From positions 1 to 23,183 of the forward strand of contig JBIKKI010000022.1 of NCBI GenBank assembly GCA_044360435.1: a stretch of 23,183 nucleotides of DNA, written 5' to 3'. Made by a program: the position numbers and the translations under genes. This DNA comes from REEB481 sp044360435. Lineage in GTDB: Bacteria; Bacteroidota; Bacteroidia; NS11-12g; UBA955. Shown here in pieces: positions 16,481 to 23,183 of this stretch. How positions within the stretch are numbered: position 1 is the stretch's first letter; every line of letters starts with the position of its first letter. The notes under the pieces were generated by a model. That model was not told the origin of the DNA. It saw only the letters and a program-made list of their open reading frames with translations, and ran no database searches.

Positions 16481-17566
16481 ATGGAAGATTTTCAGAGTCC
16501 TAAGAAGCCAATCAACATATTCGAAATCCTCGAACAGGTTAAACCTGCACTCCGCTATGTGCGCCGGAGGTGGTGGCTGGTCCTGCTGATCACCTTGAGT
16601 CTCAGCGCATTCATGGGTTACAGGGAATACACCAAAACCACGATGTACGAGGCCATCAATACCTTTCTGCTGGAGGATGAGATTTTGGAAGAACTTGGCG
16701 GTGGCAGCGGTGGTACCGGCTTATTGTCCATTCTTCAGGGACAAGGCGGGGCCACCAACAACAAGTTGGTTTTGGTTGATTTGGCGCTGAGTTATCAAAT
16801 CGTAGAAAAAACCCTGCTTAACAGCTATTCCATTAACGGCAAATGGCAAAGTCTGGGCCGAAGGTACATGGAGCTGACCGGACGCTTGGAAGGACTTGCT
16901 TCAGATAAAGCATATAAAACCTTCGCCCCAGATTCTACCTACAAATTTGGAGTTCACCCCGCCCATGATTATTTGATGCGCAAAATGGCCATCGAAATCT
17001 CTTCAAATATTGTGGCAAAAACCAAGGAATCGGGAATCATCGAACACAAAATGGTTTTCTGGGATGAAGAGTTTACGCTCATTTTCTCCAGGTTTCACAT
17101 TAAGGAAATTTCAGGTTACTATACACAGAAACGTTTGGAAAAGGCTGCCCAGCTGCTTGCCTACACTGGCCGTAAAATGGACAGTCTGGAAGCCAGGCTG
17201 GCAGGTCAGGAATATGGACTGGCAAACCTGAACGACGAGGGTTTCGGCGTGGTGATGTCCAGAGCGCGATTGCCTGAACTGAATTACAAGCGAAACATCA
17301 ACCTCATCACCAGTCAGTTTATCGAAGCTGTTACGGCCAATAATCTGGCGCGCCTGGAATATGAAAAGCGCAAGCCCATGATTACCGTTGTTGACGATGC
17401 CAGGGCACCTCTGAGGAGCATCAGCGGAAAACCGGTAAAAGGTGCCGTAATAGGTTTTGTCATTGGTTTGTTGCTCAGTGTAATAGGTGTTGGCGGAACG
17501 TATTTCCTGCGCAACATGCTGAAAGCGCAAAAGGAACAATACCAATTGGAAGCACATTCCGGCTGA
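16481..17566 (+). CDS. Wzz-like chain length determinant / polysaccharide co-polymerase
   Basis: A 361-residue inner-membrane protein with the two-helix topology of polysaccharide co-polymerases: TM1 at about residues 31-45 (WWLVLLITLSLSAFMGY), a large periplasmic part of about 270 residues with helical, coiled-coil-prone stretches (about 205-290), and TM2 at about 322-342, preceded by the proline-containing family motif (DDARAPLRSISGKPVKG). These proteins set polymer length and connect the inner-membrane machinery to the Wza-type exporter, here encoded 1 nt upstream. The C-terminal cytoplasmic tail is only about 20 residues, so there is no fused tyrosine autokinase of the Wzc type. A glycine-rich insert (GGGSGGTGLLSILQGQGG) follows TM1. 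The stop overlaps the next start by 1 nt (TGATG). Confidence 0.85.
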   Translation: MEDFQSPKKPINIFEILEQVKPALRYVRRRWWLVLLITLSLSAFMGYREYTKTTMYEAINTFLLEDEILEELGGGSGGTGLLSILQGQGGATNNKLVLVDLALSYQIVEKTLLNSYSINGKWQSLGRRYMELTGRLEGLASDKAYKTFAPDSTYKFGVHPAHDYLMRKMAIEISSNIVAKTKESGIIEHKMVFWDEEFTLIFSRFHIKEISGYYTQKRLEKAAQLLAYTGRKMDSLEARLAGQEYGLANLNDEGFGVVMSRARLPELNYKRNINLITSQFIEAVTANNLARLEYEKRKPMITVVDDARAPLRSISGKPVKGAVIGFVIGLLLSVIGVGGTYFLRNMLKAQKEQYQLEAHSG

Positions 17567-18483
17567 TGTCTCAAAGGAACAGCGTTTCCCTCATTCTGCC
17601 CATAAGCGATCCAGCTGAACGCCAGCAAAAAAATGCCGTACGTTCCCTGTTGACGCAGAGCCATCGCAATTTTGAACTCATCATTCCTGCGCTGCCCGGT
17701 GCAAGCACCGAAGCATTGTTGTCAGGTTTCCCTGATTCACGGGTGAAATTTATGCCTTTAGAATCATGGGATGCAGCCCAAGCCTTGAAAACCGGATTGG
17801 CTGCAGCTACTGGTACTTTTGTCGCCATTGCAGATGCAGCTGCCGTATATCAGCGTCATAGGCTGGAACTGCAGCTCCGCTATTTTGAACGCTATCCCGA
17901 AACGGATGTGCTGTTCGCCCCACTCGCACATCCGGGTCCAATGCCGGCAGTTCCCGCAGCCCACGATCCACTGATGTTGCGTTTTCTGATGTTGTTCAGG
18001 CCTTTGGGAGCCGAAGGCGGCCTCCTGTTTCGCAGAAAGGCGGTTCTTGATGAAGTTGTTTCTATTGAAGGACTATTCCACCAGCGCAACAGCCTTGCCT
18101 TTGGTGTGTTGCCAATACCCGTTGGAGCATCCAGTCAGCCGTTGCCTTCCGAAATAATGCTGGCGCCCTGGGCCATCGATGCGGTTCAGATGCAATATGG
18201 TGACGAAGCCGCACGGCTGGCGCTCGAACTCCGAACACCTGATGCCCATTGCACCTGGGAAAAGGTGCTGATGCTTGTAAAGAGATTGCGTCTGTTGGCA
18301 CACATCCATGATTCGCGCAACATGGCTTACGGGGCATCCTTTGGAAAGGCTTTAGATACTGCTTTGTGTTTGTACATTCAGGATAGCGGCCTGCGCGGAT
18401 GGATGCGGCATCGTGCGCTCTACAACCCATTCTTCAGGGCTGCAATTCCCCGGAAAAGCAAATGGCGCACGGCTTTGTTTTAA
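17566..18483 (+). CDS. GT2-like (GT-A fold) protein with degenerate catalytic motifs
   Basis: A 305-residue protein whose first half resembles family 2 glycosyltransferases: VSLILPISD at the N-terminus, SLLTQSHRNFELII (first beta-alpha-beta), and HRLELQLRYFERYPETDVLF after the DXD position. However, the nucleotide-binding DDGSTD region reads ALPGASTE and the metal-binding DXDD reads DAAA (IADAAAVY), so the usual acidic residues are absent except one. The second half (about 160-305) shows no motif I recognise and no membrane helix. Operon position directly after the Wzz-like gene points to polysaccharide synthesis, but the protein may be an inactive partner, a structural subunit, or a transferase with an unusual mechanism. 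The start at 17566 overlaps the previous stop by 1 nt. Confidence is high that the gene is real, moderate for the fold and low for activity. Confidence 0.75.
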   Translation: MSQRNSVSLILPISDPAERQQKNAVRSLLTQSHRNFELIIPALPGASTEALLSGFPDSRVKFMPLESWDAAQALKTGLAAATGTFVAIADAAAVYQRHRLELQLRYFERYPETDVLFAPLAHPGPMPAVPAAHDPLMLRFLMLFRPLGAEGGLLFRRKAVLDEVVSIEGLFHQRNSLAFGVLPIPVGASSQPLPSEIMLAPWAIDAVQMQYGDEAARLALELRTPDAHCTWEKVLMLVKRLRLLAHIHDSRNMAYGASFGKALDTALCLYIQDSGLRGWMRHRALYNPFFRAAIPRKSKWRTALF

Positions 18484-18492
18484 CATCAAAAG

Positions 18493-19539
18493 GTGGATAC
18501 GCTCAAAGACATAAGAAAGGAAGATGAAGCATCTTTAAAAACCTGGCTGCAGGCGCAGGGTGCTCAGGCTTTTCGGGCGCGACAAATCTTGCATTGGATT
18601 TGGTTGAAAGGCGCTGATTCGTTTGATGTAATGAGCGACTTGTCGCTGGACCTGCGGGAAAAACTCAAAGCCCATTTCTGTTTTCGGAATGCGCAAATTT
18701 CCCTGCAACAACAAAGCCGTGATAAAACCATTAAAGTGGCGTTTAAGCTCTATGATGGAAATGTGGTAGAAGGCGTATTGATTCCTGCCGGAGGCAGAAT
18801 GACTGCCTGTGTTTCATCACAGGTGGGCTGCAGCCTTGACTGCAAGTTCTGCGCCACGGGTTACCTGAAACGACAGCGCAACCTGGAGGCCGGTGAAATT
18901 GTAGATCAAGTGCGCTTGATTGGTGCTTTGGCACATAAGCATTATGGTGCCGCACTTTCAAATGTGGTTTATATGGGCATGGGCGAGCCATTGTTGAATT
19001 ATCAGGAAGTGGTGAAAAGCATCCGGCTGATTACCTCGCCCGAAGGATTGGGGATGTCACCGCAACGGATCACCGTATCAACAGCGGGTATTACCAAGAT
19101 GATTATGAAACTGGCAGACGATGATCTGGGCGTGCATCTGGCTCTGTCGCTTCATGCTGCCAACGACGAACGACGCAGCGCCCTGATGCCCATTAACGAA
19201 AGCAATAACCTCGAAATGCTTGCGGAAGCACTTGGTTATTTTTACCAAAAATCCAAAAATCGTCCAACCCTTGAGTACACAGTGATGGAAGGGGTGAATG
19301 ATGATGCTTCGGAACTTTTGGAACTGGCTGCTTATGCAAAGCGTTTCCCCTGTAAAGTGAACTTAATCGAATACAACCCCATTGCCCTTGCAGATTTCAA
19401 GCCCACTGCCGAAAGTAAACTTGATAAGTTTGCCGAAGGCCTTGCAAAAAAGGGCATTATAGTGAATGTGCGCAGGAGTAGGGGCAAGGATATAGATGCT
19501 GCTTGTGGCCAACTGGCCAATAAACTTAACGATTCATGA
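18493..19539 (+). CDS. rlmN: Dual-specificity RNA methyltransferase RlmN
   Basis: RlmN is a radical SAM enzyme that methylates C2 of A2503 in 23S rRNA and A37 in certain tRNAs, which affects decoding fidelity and ribosomal antibiotic response. At 348 residues it has normal length. Seen: radical-SAM cluster motif C113-x3-C117-x2-C120 (CSLDCKFC), resolving cysteine C106 in CVSSQVGC, methyl-carrying cysteine C338 in AACGQL near the C-terminus, plus MGMGEPLLNY, STAGI and SLHA motifs. C106 and C113 keep the 7-residue spacing of E. coli C118/C125. The start is a GTG at 18493, 9 nt after the preceding stop; no nearby ATG would keep the N-terminal domain. It is the last gene of the polysaccharide operon by spacing, although an own promoter inside the GT-like gene is possible. 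Confidence 0.97.
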   Translation: MDTLKDIRKEDEASLKTWLQAQGAQAFRARQILHWIWLKGADSFDVMSDLSLDLREKLKAHFCFRNAQISLQQQSRDKTIKVAFKLYDGNVVEGVLIPAGGRMTACVSSQVGCSLDCKFCATGYLKRQRNLEAGEIVDQVRLIGALAHKHYGAALSNVVYMGMGEPLLNYQEVVKSIRLITSPEGLGMSPQRITVSTAGITKMIMKLADDDLGVHLALSLHAANDERRSALMPINESNNLEMLAEALGYFYQKSKNRPTLEYTVMEGVNDDASELLELAAYAKRFPCKVNLIEYNPIALADFKPTAESKLDKFAEGLAKKGIIVNVRRSRGKDIDAACGQLANKLNDS

Positions 19540-19646
19540 TTTTTTGGTCGAAAAACTTCAACACGCCCGCCGGTTAATCACAAGTTTTCAACATTTTAAG
19601 AATCTTACAGGAGGGTTTTGAAGCCCCGTACTGTGTAACTCGTTGA

Positions 19647-19672
19647 TTATCAGGGAGATAAAATTTATCAGG
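19647..19672. promoter_or_regulatory. Direct repeat and palindrome upstream of the PKD-giant promoter
   Basis: TTATCAGG occurs at 19647-19654 and again at 19665-19672, 18 nt apart. Between and overlapping them is a perfect 6-bp inverted repeat, GATAAA-A-TTTATC, at 19657-19669. The array ends 4 nt before the candidate -33 element. It could be a regulator site, but no regulator can be named. Confidence 0.35.
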
Positions 19673-19676
19673 TATC

Positions 19677-19707
19677 TTGATTTTGCGCACATGGATAATT
19701 AGTTTTG
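19677..19707 (+). promoter_or_regulatory. Candidate Bacteroidota promoter for the PKD-repeat gene
   Basis: TTG at 19677-19679, 20 nt, then TAGTTTTG at 19700-19707 fits TTG-N17-23-TAnnTTTG. The transcript would start near 19714, leaving a leader of about 20 nt before the ATG at 19735. The remainder of the 195-nt spacer after rlmN shows no clear intrinsic terminator and no gene. Confidence 0.5.
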
Positions 19708-19734
19708 AGGCAATGGGCTAATGCCTTTGGTGGC

Positions 19735-22700
19735 ATGAAACGACTCTTTAAGAACATTTTACCCTCCTTCTTCGCTGTTTGTCTGACTTTTACAGGCAAT
19801 CAGTCACTTCTTGCTCAGTGCAGTACTTTGCAAGCCGATTTTACCTACACGGTAAGTCGTAACTGTGGATTTCCACGTTTAGTCACGTTTACCAATACTT
19901 CTACCGGTACAGGAGCCAACAGATCTCATTATTCTTGGTATCTGAATGGCAATTTTCGCACGCGCATTACCGGGAAGACGGGTTTGGTGATGCGTTTGGA
20001 TACGCCCAGCGTGTACACCTTTACCATGATTGGCTGGGATTCTGTGGGTAGTTGCCGCGATACCCAAATTACCCGTTATACGCTTTCCTCTCCCAGATCC
20101 AGGAGGGTTTATGATCAAACCAATACGCTCACCTTTACACCGGCCTGGTACAATTGCATCTACTCCGTTGGAACTCCTGATACGTTTTCGGTAAAAATTC
20201 AACCCAGCGATACCATTCGCAGCTATCGCATTAAATGGGGCGACGGAACAGCAGACAACACCGGAACCCGATTGCTGCGCACCCAGTCCGTCTGGCATCA
20301 ATACGACAGCCTTGGTGTGTTCAACATCATGGTGATTTACGACAATGGTTTGTGCACCGATACCTTGTTTGGAACTGTTGCCAATGAGCGACAGCCGGTA
20401 GCGGGAATCATTGGCCCGGCCACCGGGCAGAATCAGGGCTGCGTGCCTTTAAAGGTGCGGTTCATCAATAATTCCAGCCAAAGCTCCTCGGCCACGGTGT
20501 ATTCCTGGGAAATGGGCGATGGTAAAACGGTAGTCTGGCCGGCGAATAAGTTCAAGGACACCATGTTCTATACTTATACCAAATCGGTGTGTTCCGGAGT
20601 GGTAAAGGTAACGGCCAAGAATGGATGTGGAACCAGCTTCGCCACCTGGAACCCTGTTCAGGCTTCATCGCGTGACAGTGCCATTGTTGCCCTGAACAAT
20701 CCGAACAATTGCGACATCACTAAAGATTTTCAGTTCAGTCCGAAATACGTTGACAGGTACTGCTTATTCCCTGATTACAAGTACTTTAAGTGGGTTTGGG
20801 GCGATGGAACTTCCACCAACTGGACTACTTCAATCGCACAGGTAAATAAGAAATATGCCAAAAAAGGCTCTTATACCGTGTTGCTGATTGACAGCAACGG
20901 CTGCGGAAGAGATACAGCAAAATACCTTCTGGATATTGTTGATCCGCCCAAGGCCGATTTTTCGCTGCTCTCGAACGATACAGGTTGTGCGCCCTATGCG
21001 GTGAAGTTCAACAATACCAGTACTGGTGCCAGCATTACCTATAACTGGAACTTCACCACTGGAACCAGCACCCAGCAAAATCCTACGTACACATACACCA
21101 CTGCGCGCACCACACCCTACCGGATCATCCTTGAAGCCAAAAATCGCTGTGGTTCTTCTTTTGATACCGCGTTTGTGCGGGTGTTCAGGAAAACACCGCC
21201 CACCTTTGACCTGATTAACGCTGTGGGCTGTGCACCTCTTTCTGTGCGCTTCAACAACAGAACGGATGCGAGCAATTCCCTGGGCCTCAGCTATTCCTGG
21301 AATCTTGGGAATGGACAAACATCTTCTTTGTCAAACCCGGGCACCATCGTGTACACCACGCCTGGAACCTATACGGTAACGCTGTACACTACGGACAGCT
21401 GTGGGCGAGATTCCTTCAAACGAACGTTCAAGGTTTCAGGGCCGCCCATTGCAGACTTTTCTGTCGCTGCTCAGGGTGTTTGCCCGAAAAACCCATTTTC
21501 CATCAAACATACCTCATCAACCGATGCGACTAAGTTCTACTGGAATTTTGGTGATGGTTCCACATTAACACAAACCACGCGTACCGACGTGCTGAAGAAA
21601 TACGACAGCCTTAGAACCTATACCGTTCGTCTGGTTGCCGAAAATGCCGCACTGTGCCGTGATACCATCATCAAAAATGTACGGATCAATCCTAATCCGA
21701 GTGTAAACTTCTCTATGAGCAGCATCGCCGGTTGTGGTCCGTTCACGCCTTCTTTCACCAACAACTCACTGCATCAGGGATCCAAGCCGATCGATTCCAT
21801 GCTTTTCTATTGGACCTTCGGTGCTTCAGGAAGCAGTGTTGCCAGAGACACAAGTTTTTCTTTTCCGGCTTCCCGTACAAAGGACACCGTGCATACTGTG
21901 AAGTTGCTGGGTATAAACTCCTGGGGCTGCAAGGATTCTATTTCCAAAACGGTACGCGTTTACCCCAATCCTTCAGCGCGTTTCAACCTGAGCAAGAGCG
22001 AGGGTTGCGGTCCCTTGGATGTCAACACCGATAACTTCTCTACCCCCAACGATACAGGTTCCATTTACATCATGAGTTTCCTGTGGAAGTTGCGGAACAA
22101 TGTGACTGCCATTTCCAGAGACAGCAGTGTGCGCCTTACCGCCAGTAAAACCAAGGACACCCTGCACCGGATTGTGTTGTATGCATATTCGGAGCACGGT
22201 TGCCTGGACAGCGCTGCATCTTCGGTTCGCGTGTATCCAAATCCTAAGGTGGCCTTTACGCCAAGCCAAACATTTGGCTGCCGGCCGCTTGCCGTAAGCT
22301 TCAAAAACCGTTCGCTGCCTATGGACACCGGTTCAATCGGCATCATGAAGTTCAAATGGTATTTCGCAGCAAAGGACACATCAGCTTCAGTCAATCCAGC
22401 TTATACCTTCCGCGAGCAATACCTGAAAGACACCACTTATGGCATTAAGCTTATGGGTATTACGGAACATGGTTGTCGTGATTCAGTGGTAGAATTTGTT
22501 ACCCTGCGTCCTGATGCTAAATCCGTATTTAATGCTTCAACCCTTACAGGTTGTGGCCCCCTGAATGTTCAGTTCACTTTTGGCGCGCTGAATTCCAGCA
22601 GCAACTTGTGGAAGGTAAACGGACAGCAGGTGGCCACTACCAAAGACCTGACATACTCCTTTGCCCAAAGGGCGATTTTCGACAGTGTGTATCAGGTGGC

Positions 22701-23183
22701 TTTGGTAGTCGCTTCTCCTTATGGTTGCCGTGGCGATACCAGTTACAAAACCATAACGGTGAAGGGTGATCCGGTAGCCGATTTTATTACCAGCAAAGAC
22801 ACGTTTTGTTTCCCCGACAAGATTCAGATGTTCAACACATCGCTGAATGCGTACCGTTATCGCTGGACCTTGGCGGCAGGCGTGCAGAGCAATCAGGTGA
22901 ATCCCGGGGCGTATTTCACAAAAAGCACCAATCCGCGTCACGATTCCACCCATTTGGTGAGTCTGGAAGCAACCAGTGTTTATGGTTGTAAGAACACCGT
23001 AACCAAAACGGTGACGGTGTTACCCTATCCGCTGGCGAAATTCAACACCGATAAACTTCAGGGTTGCGCGCCGCTTACGGTTACATTCAACAACCAATCC
23101 ATCAATGCCCGCGACCAGTTCTGGTACTACGGCGATGGTTTCACTTCAGGAAGCGTGGCGGGTTCACATACCTTTTACAACCG
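19735..23183 (+). CDS. Giant secreted multi-PKD-domain protein, 3'-truncated at window edge
   Basis: Translation from the ATG at 19735 stays open to the right edge (1149 codons plus 2 nt), so the stop and C-terminus lie outside. It begins with a signal peptide (MKRLFKN, hydrophobic core, LLAQ at about 25-28). The rest is a row of about 13 PKD/Ig-like modules of roughly 80-95 residues, each with a core like GC-x-P-L-x-V-x-F-x-N-x-S, a W-x-(F/W/M)-G-D-G-like turn and a closing x-G-C-x-D segment, joined by short PNP linkers. No catalytic domain is visible. Such proteins in Bacteroidota are cell-surface or secreted adhesins or matrix proteins, often T9SS cargo with a C-terminal sorting domain; that domain would have to be to the right. 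Other ATGs at 19713 and 19721 are in different frames. The gene has its own candidate promoter, so it is probably separate from rlmN. Confidence 0.9.
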   Translation, partial: MKRLFKNILPSFFAVCLTFTGNQSLLAQCSTLQADFTYTVSRNCGFPRLVTFTNTSTGTGANRSHYSWYLNGNFRTRITGKTGLVMRLDTPSVYTFTMIGWDSVGSCRDTQITRYTLSSPRSRRVYDQTNTLTFTPAWYNCIYSVGTPDTFSVKIQPSDTIRSYRIKWGDGTADNTGTRLLRTQSVWHQYDSLGVFNIMVIYDNGLCTDTLFGTVANERQPVAGIIGPATGQNQGCVPLKVRFINNSSQSSSATVYSWEMGDGKTVVWPANKFKDTMFYTYTKSVCSGVVKVTAKNGCGTSFATWNPVQASSRDSAIVALNNPNNCDITKDFQFSPKYVDRYCLFPDYKYFKWVWGDGTSTNWTTSIAQVNKKYAKKGSYTVLLIDSNGCGRDTAKYLLDIVDPPKADFSLLSNDTGCAPYAVKFNNTSTGASITYNWNFTTGTSTQQNPTYTYTTARTTPYRIILEAKNRCGSSFDTAFVRVFRKTPPTFDLINAVGCAPLSVRFNNRTDASNSLGLSYSWNLGNGQTSSLSNPGTIVYTTPGTYTVTLYTTDSCGRDSFKRTFKVSGPPIADFSVAAQGVCPKNPFSIKHTSSTDATKFYWNFGDGSTLTQTTRTDVLKKYDSLRTYTVRLVAENAALCRDTIIKNVRINPNPSVNFSMSSIAGCGPFTPSFTNNSLHQGSKPIDSMLFYWTFGASGSSVARDTSFSFPASRTKDTVHTVKLLGINSWGCKDSISKTVRVYPNPSARFNLSKSEGCGPLDVNTDNFSTPNDTGSIYIMSFLWKLRNNVTAISRDSSVRLTASKTKDTLHRIVLYAYSEHGCLDSAASSVRVYPNPKVAFTPSQTFGCRPLAVSFKNRSLPMDTGSIGIMKFKWYFAAKDTSASVNPAYTFREQYLKDTTYGIKLMGITEHGCRDSVVEFVTLRPDAKSVFNASTLTGCGPLNVQFTFGALNSSSNLWKVNGQQVATTKDLTYSFAQRAIFDSVYQVALVVASPYGCRGDTSYKTITVKGDPVADFITSKDTFCFPDKIQMFNTSLNAYRYRWTLAAGVQSNQVNPGAYFTKSTNPRHDSTHLVSLEATSVYGCKNTVTKTVTVLPYPLAKFNTDKLQGCAPLTVTFNNQSINARDQFWYYGDGFTSGSVAGSHTFYN
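19828..23183 (+). repeat. Tandem PKD-type protein modules (about 13 visible)
   Basis: Approximate module starts: 19828, 20160, 20395, 20670, 20950, 21203, 21450, 21700, 21973, 22246, 22516, 22771 and 23035 (last one cut). Modules 8-10 (21700-22515) are most alike: each is about 90 residues, has a TKDT- or LKDT-type motif before the last strands, and two share DTGSI followed by IM. Classical GDG turns appear in modules 2, 3, 4, 7 and 13; others have lost them. Two cysteines per module in most copies. Confidence 0.8.

Noticed and set aside
17566..18483. Idea that the GT-like gene is a decaying pseudogene
   Set aside because: The frame is intact over 305 codons with tight operon junctions at both ends; loss of catalytic acids without stops or frameshifts points to changed function rather than decay.
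19540..19734. Possible intrinsic terminator for rlmN (TTTTTGGTCGAAAAA near 19541-19556)
   Set aside because: Only an A/T stem of 5 bp with no following T-run; too weak to call.
20830..21318. Minus-strand frames (20830-21318, 21973-22269, 22065-22394, 22537-22953) at the right end
   Set aside because: All lie opposite the continuous PKD-repeat frame that begins at 19735, which has a signal peptide and repeated motif structure.

Overview
The window reads as a chromosomal segment of a Bacteroidota (Bacteroidetes) bacterium. Evidence for this: a secreted protease ending in a gliding-motility-type C-terminal domain (type B cargo signal of the type IX secretion system, T9SS), a very large secreted PKD-repeat protein, a GH92 mannosidase, a GH3 acyl-acid-amido-synthetase-like protein of the kind common in this phylum, near absence of strong Shine-Dalgarno sequences, and TTG-N17-23-TAnnTTTG promoter-like elements. 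Base composition looks close to balanced. Genus cannot be decided from what is visible. No tRNA, rRNA, CRISPR array, insertion sequence, integrase or phage gene was seen, so this looks like ordinary chromosome rather than an island.

Layout. (1) 2-2254 (+): 3' part of a GH92 alpha-mannosidase with an added C-terminal sandwich domain; its N-terminus lies left of the window. (2) 2276-3247 (-): nitronate monooxygenase/FabK-type flavoprotein. (3) 3307-7809 (+): 1500-residue secreted thermolysin-family (M4) metalloprotease with PKD, CUB-like, six 79-residue Ig-like repeats and a T9SS type B domain. (4) 7793-8563 (-): LOG-family phosphoribohydrolase. (5) 8602-11393 (+): two-gene operon, secreted M28 aminopeptidase and a GH3-family adenylating enzyme, joined by an ATGA overlap. 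(6) 11390-12271 (-): GTPase Era. (7) 12542-19539 (+): tightly packed five-gene unit rmlA - giant SLBB/Wza-like exporter - Wzz-like chain-length protein - degenerate GT2-like protein - rlmN. The first four belong to surface polysaccharide synthesis and export; the last is an rRNA/tRNA methyltransferase riding on the same transcript. (8) 19735-end (+): start of a giant secreted adhesin-like protein with at least 13 PKD-type modules, running off the right edge without a stop codon.

How the genes work together. RmlA supplies dTDP-glucose (first step to dTDP-rhamnose and related sugars), the SLBB protein is expected to form the periplasmic/outer-membrane export channel, and the two-helix Wzz-like protein is its inner-membrane partner controlling chain length. 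The glycosyltransferase-like protein lacks the usual acidic catalytic residues. The M4 protease and the PKD giant are envelope or secreted proteins, the former clearly a T9SS cargo. Genes alternate in convergent and divergent pairs with almost no spacer: three convergent pairs have a 21-nt gap, a 17-nt overlap and a 4-nt overlap.

No clearly new multi-gene defence, mobile or biosynthetic system was found. The points most worth a second look are the catalytically degenerate GT2-like protein in the export operon, the eight-SLBB exporter, the LOG/M28/GH3 neighbourhood, the domain architecture of the M4 protease, and a direct repeat plus palindrome just upstream of the PKD-giant promoter.
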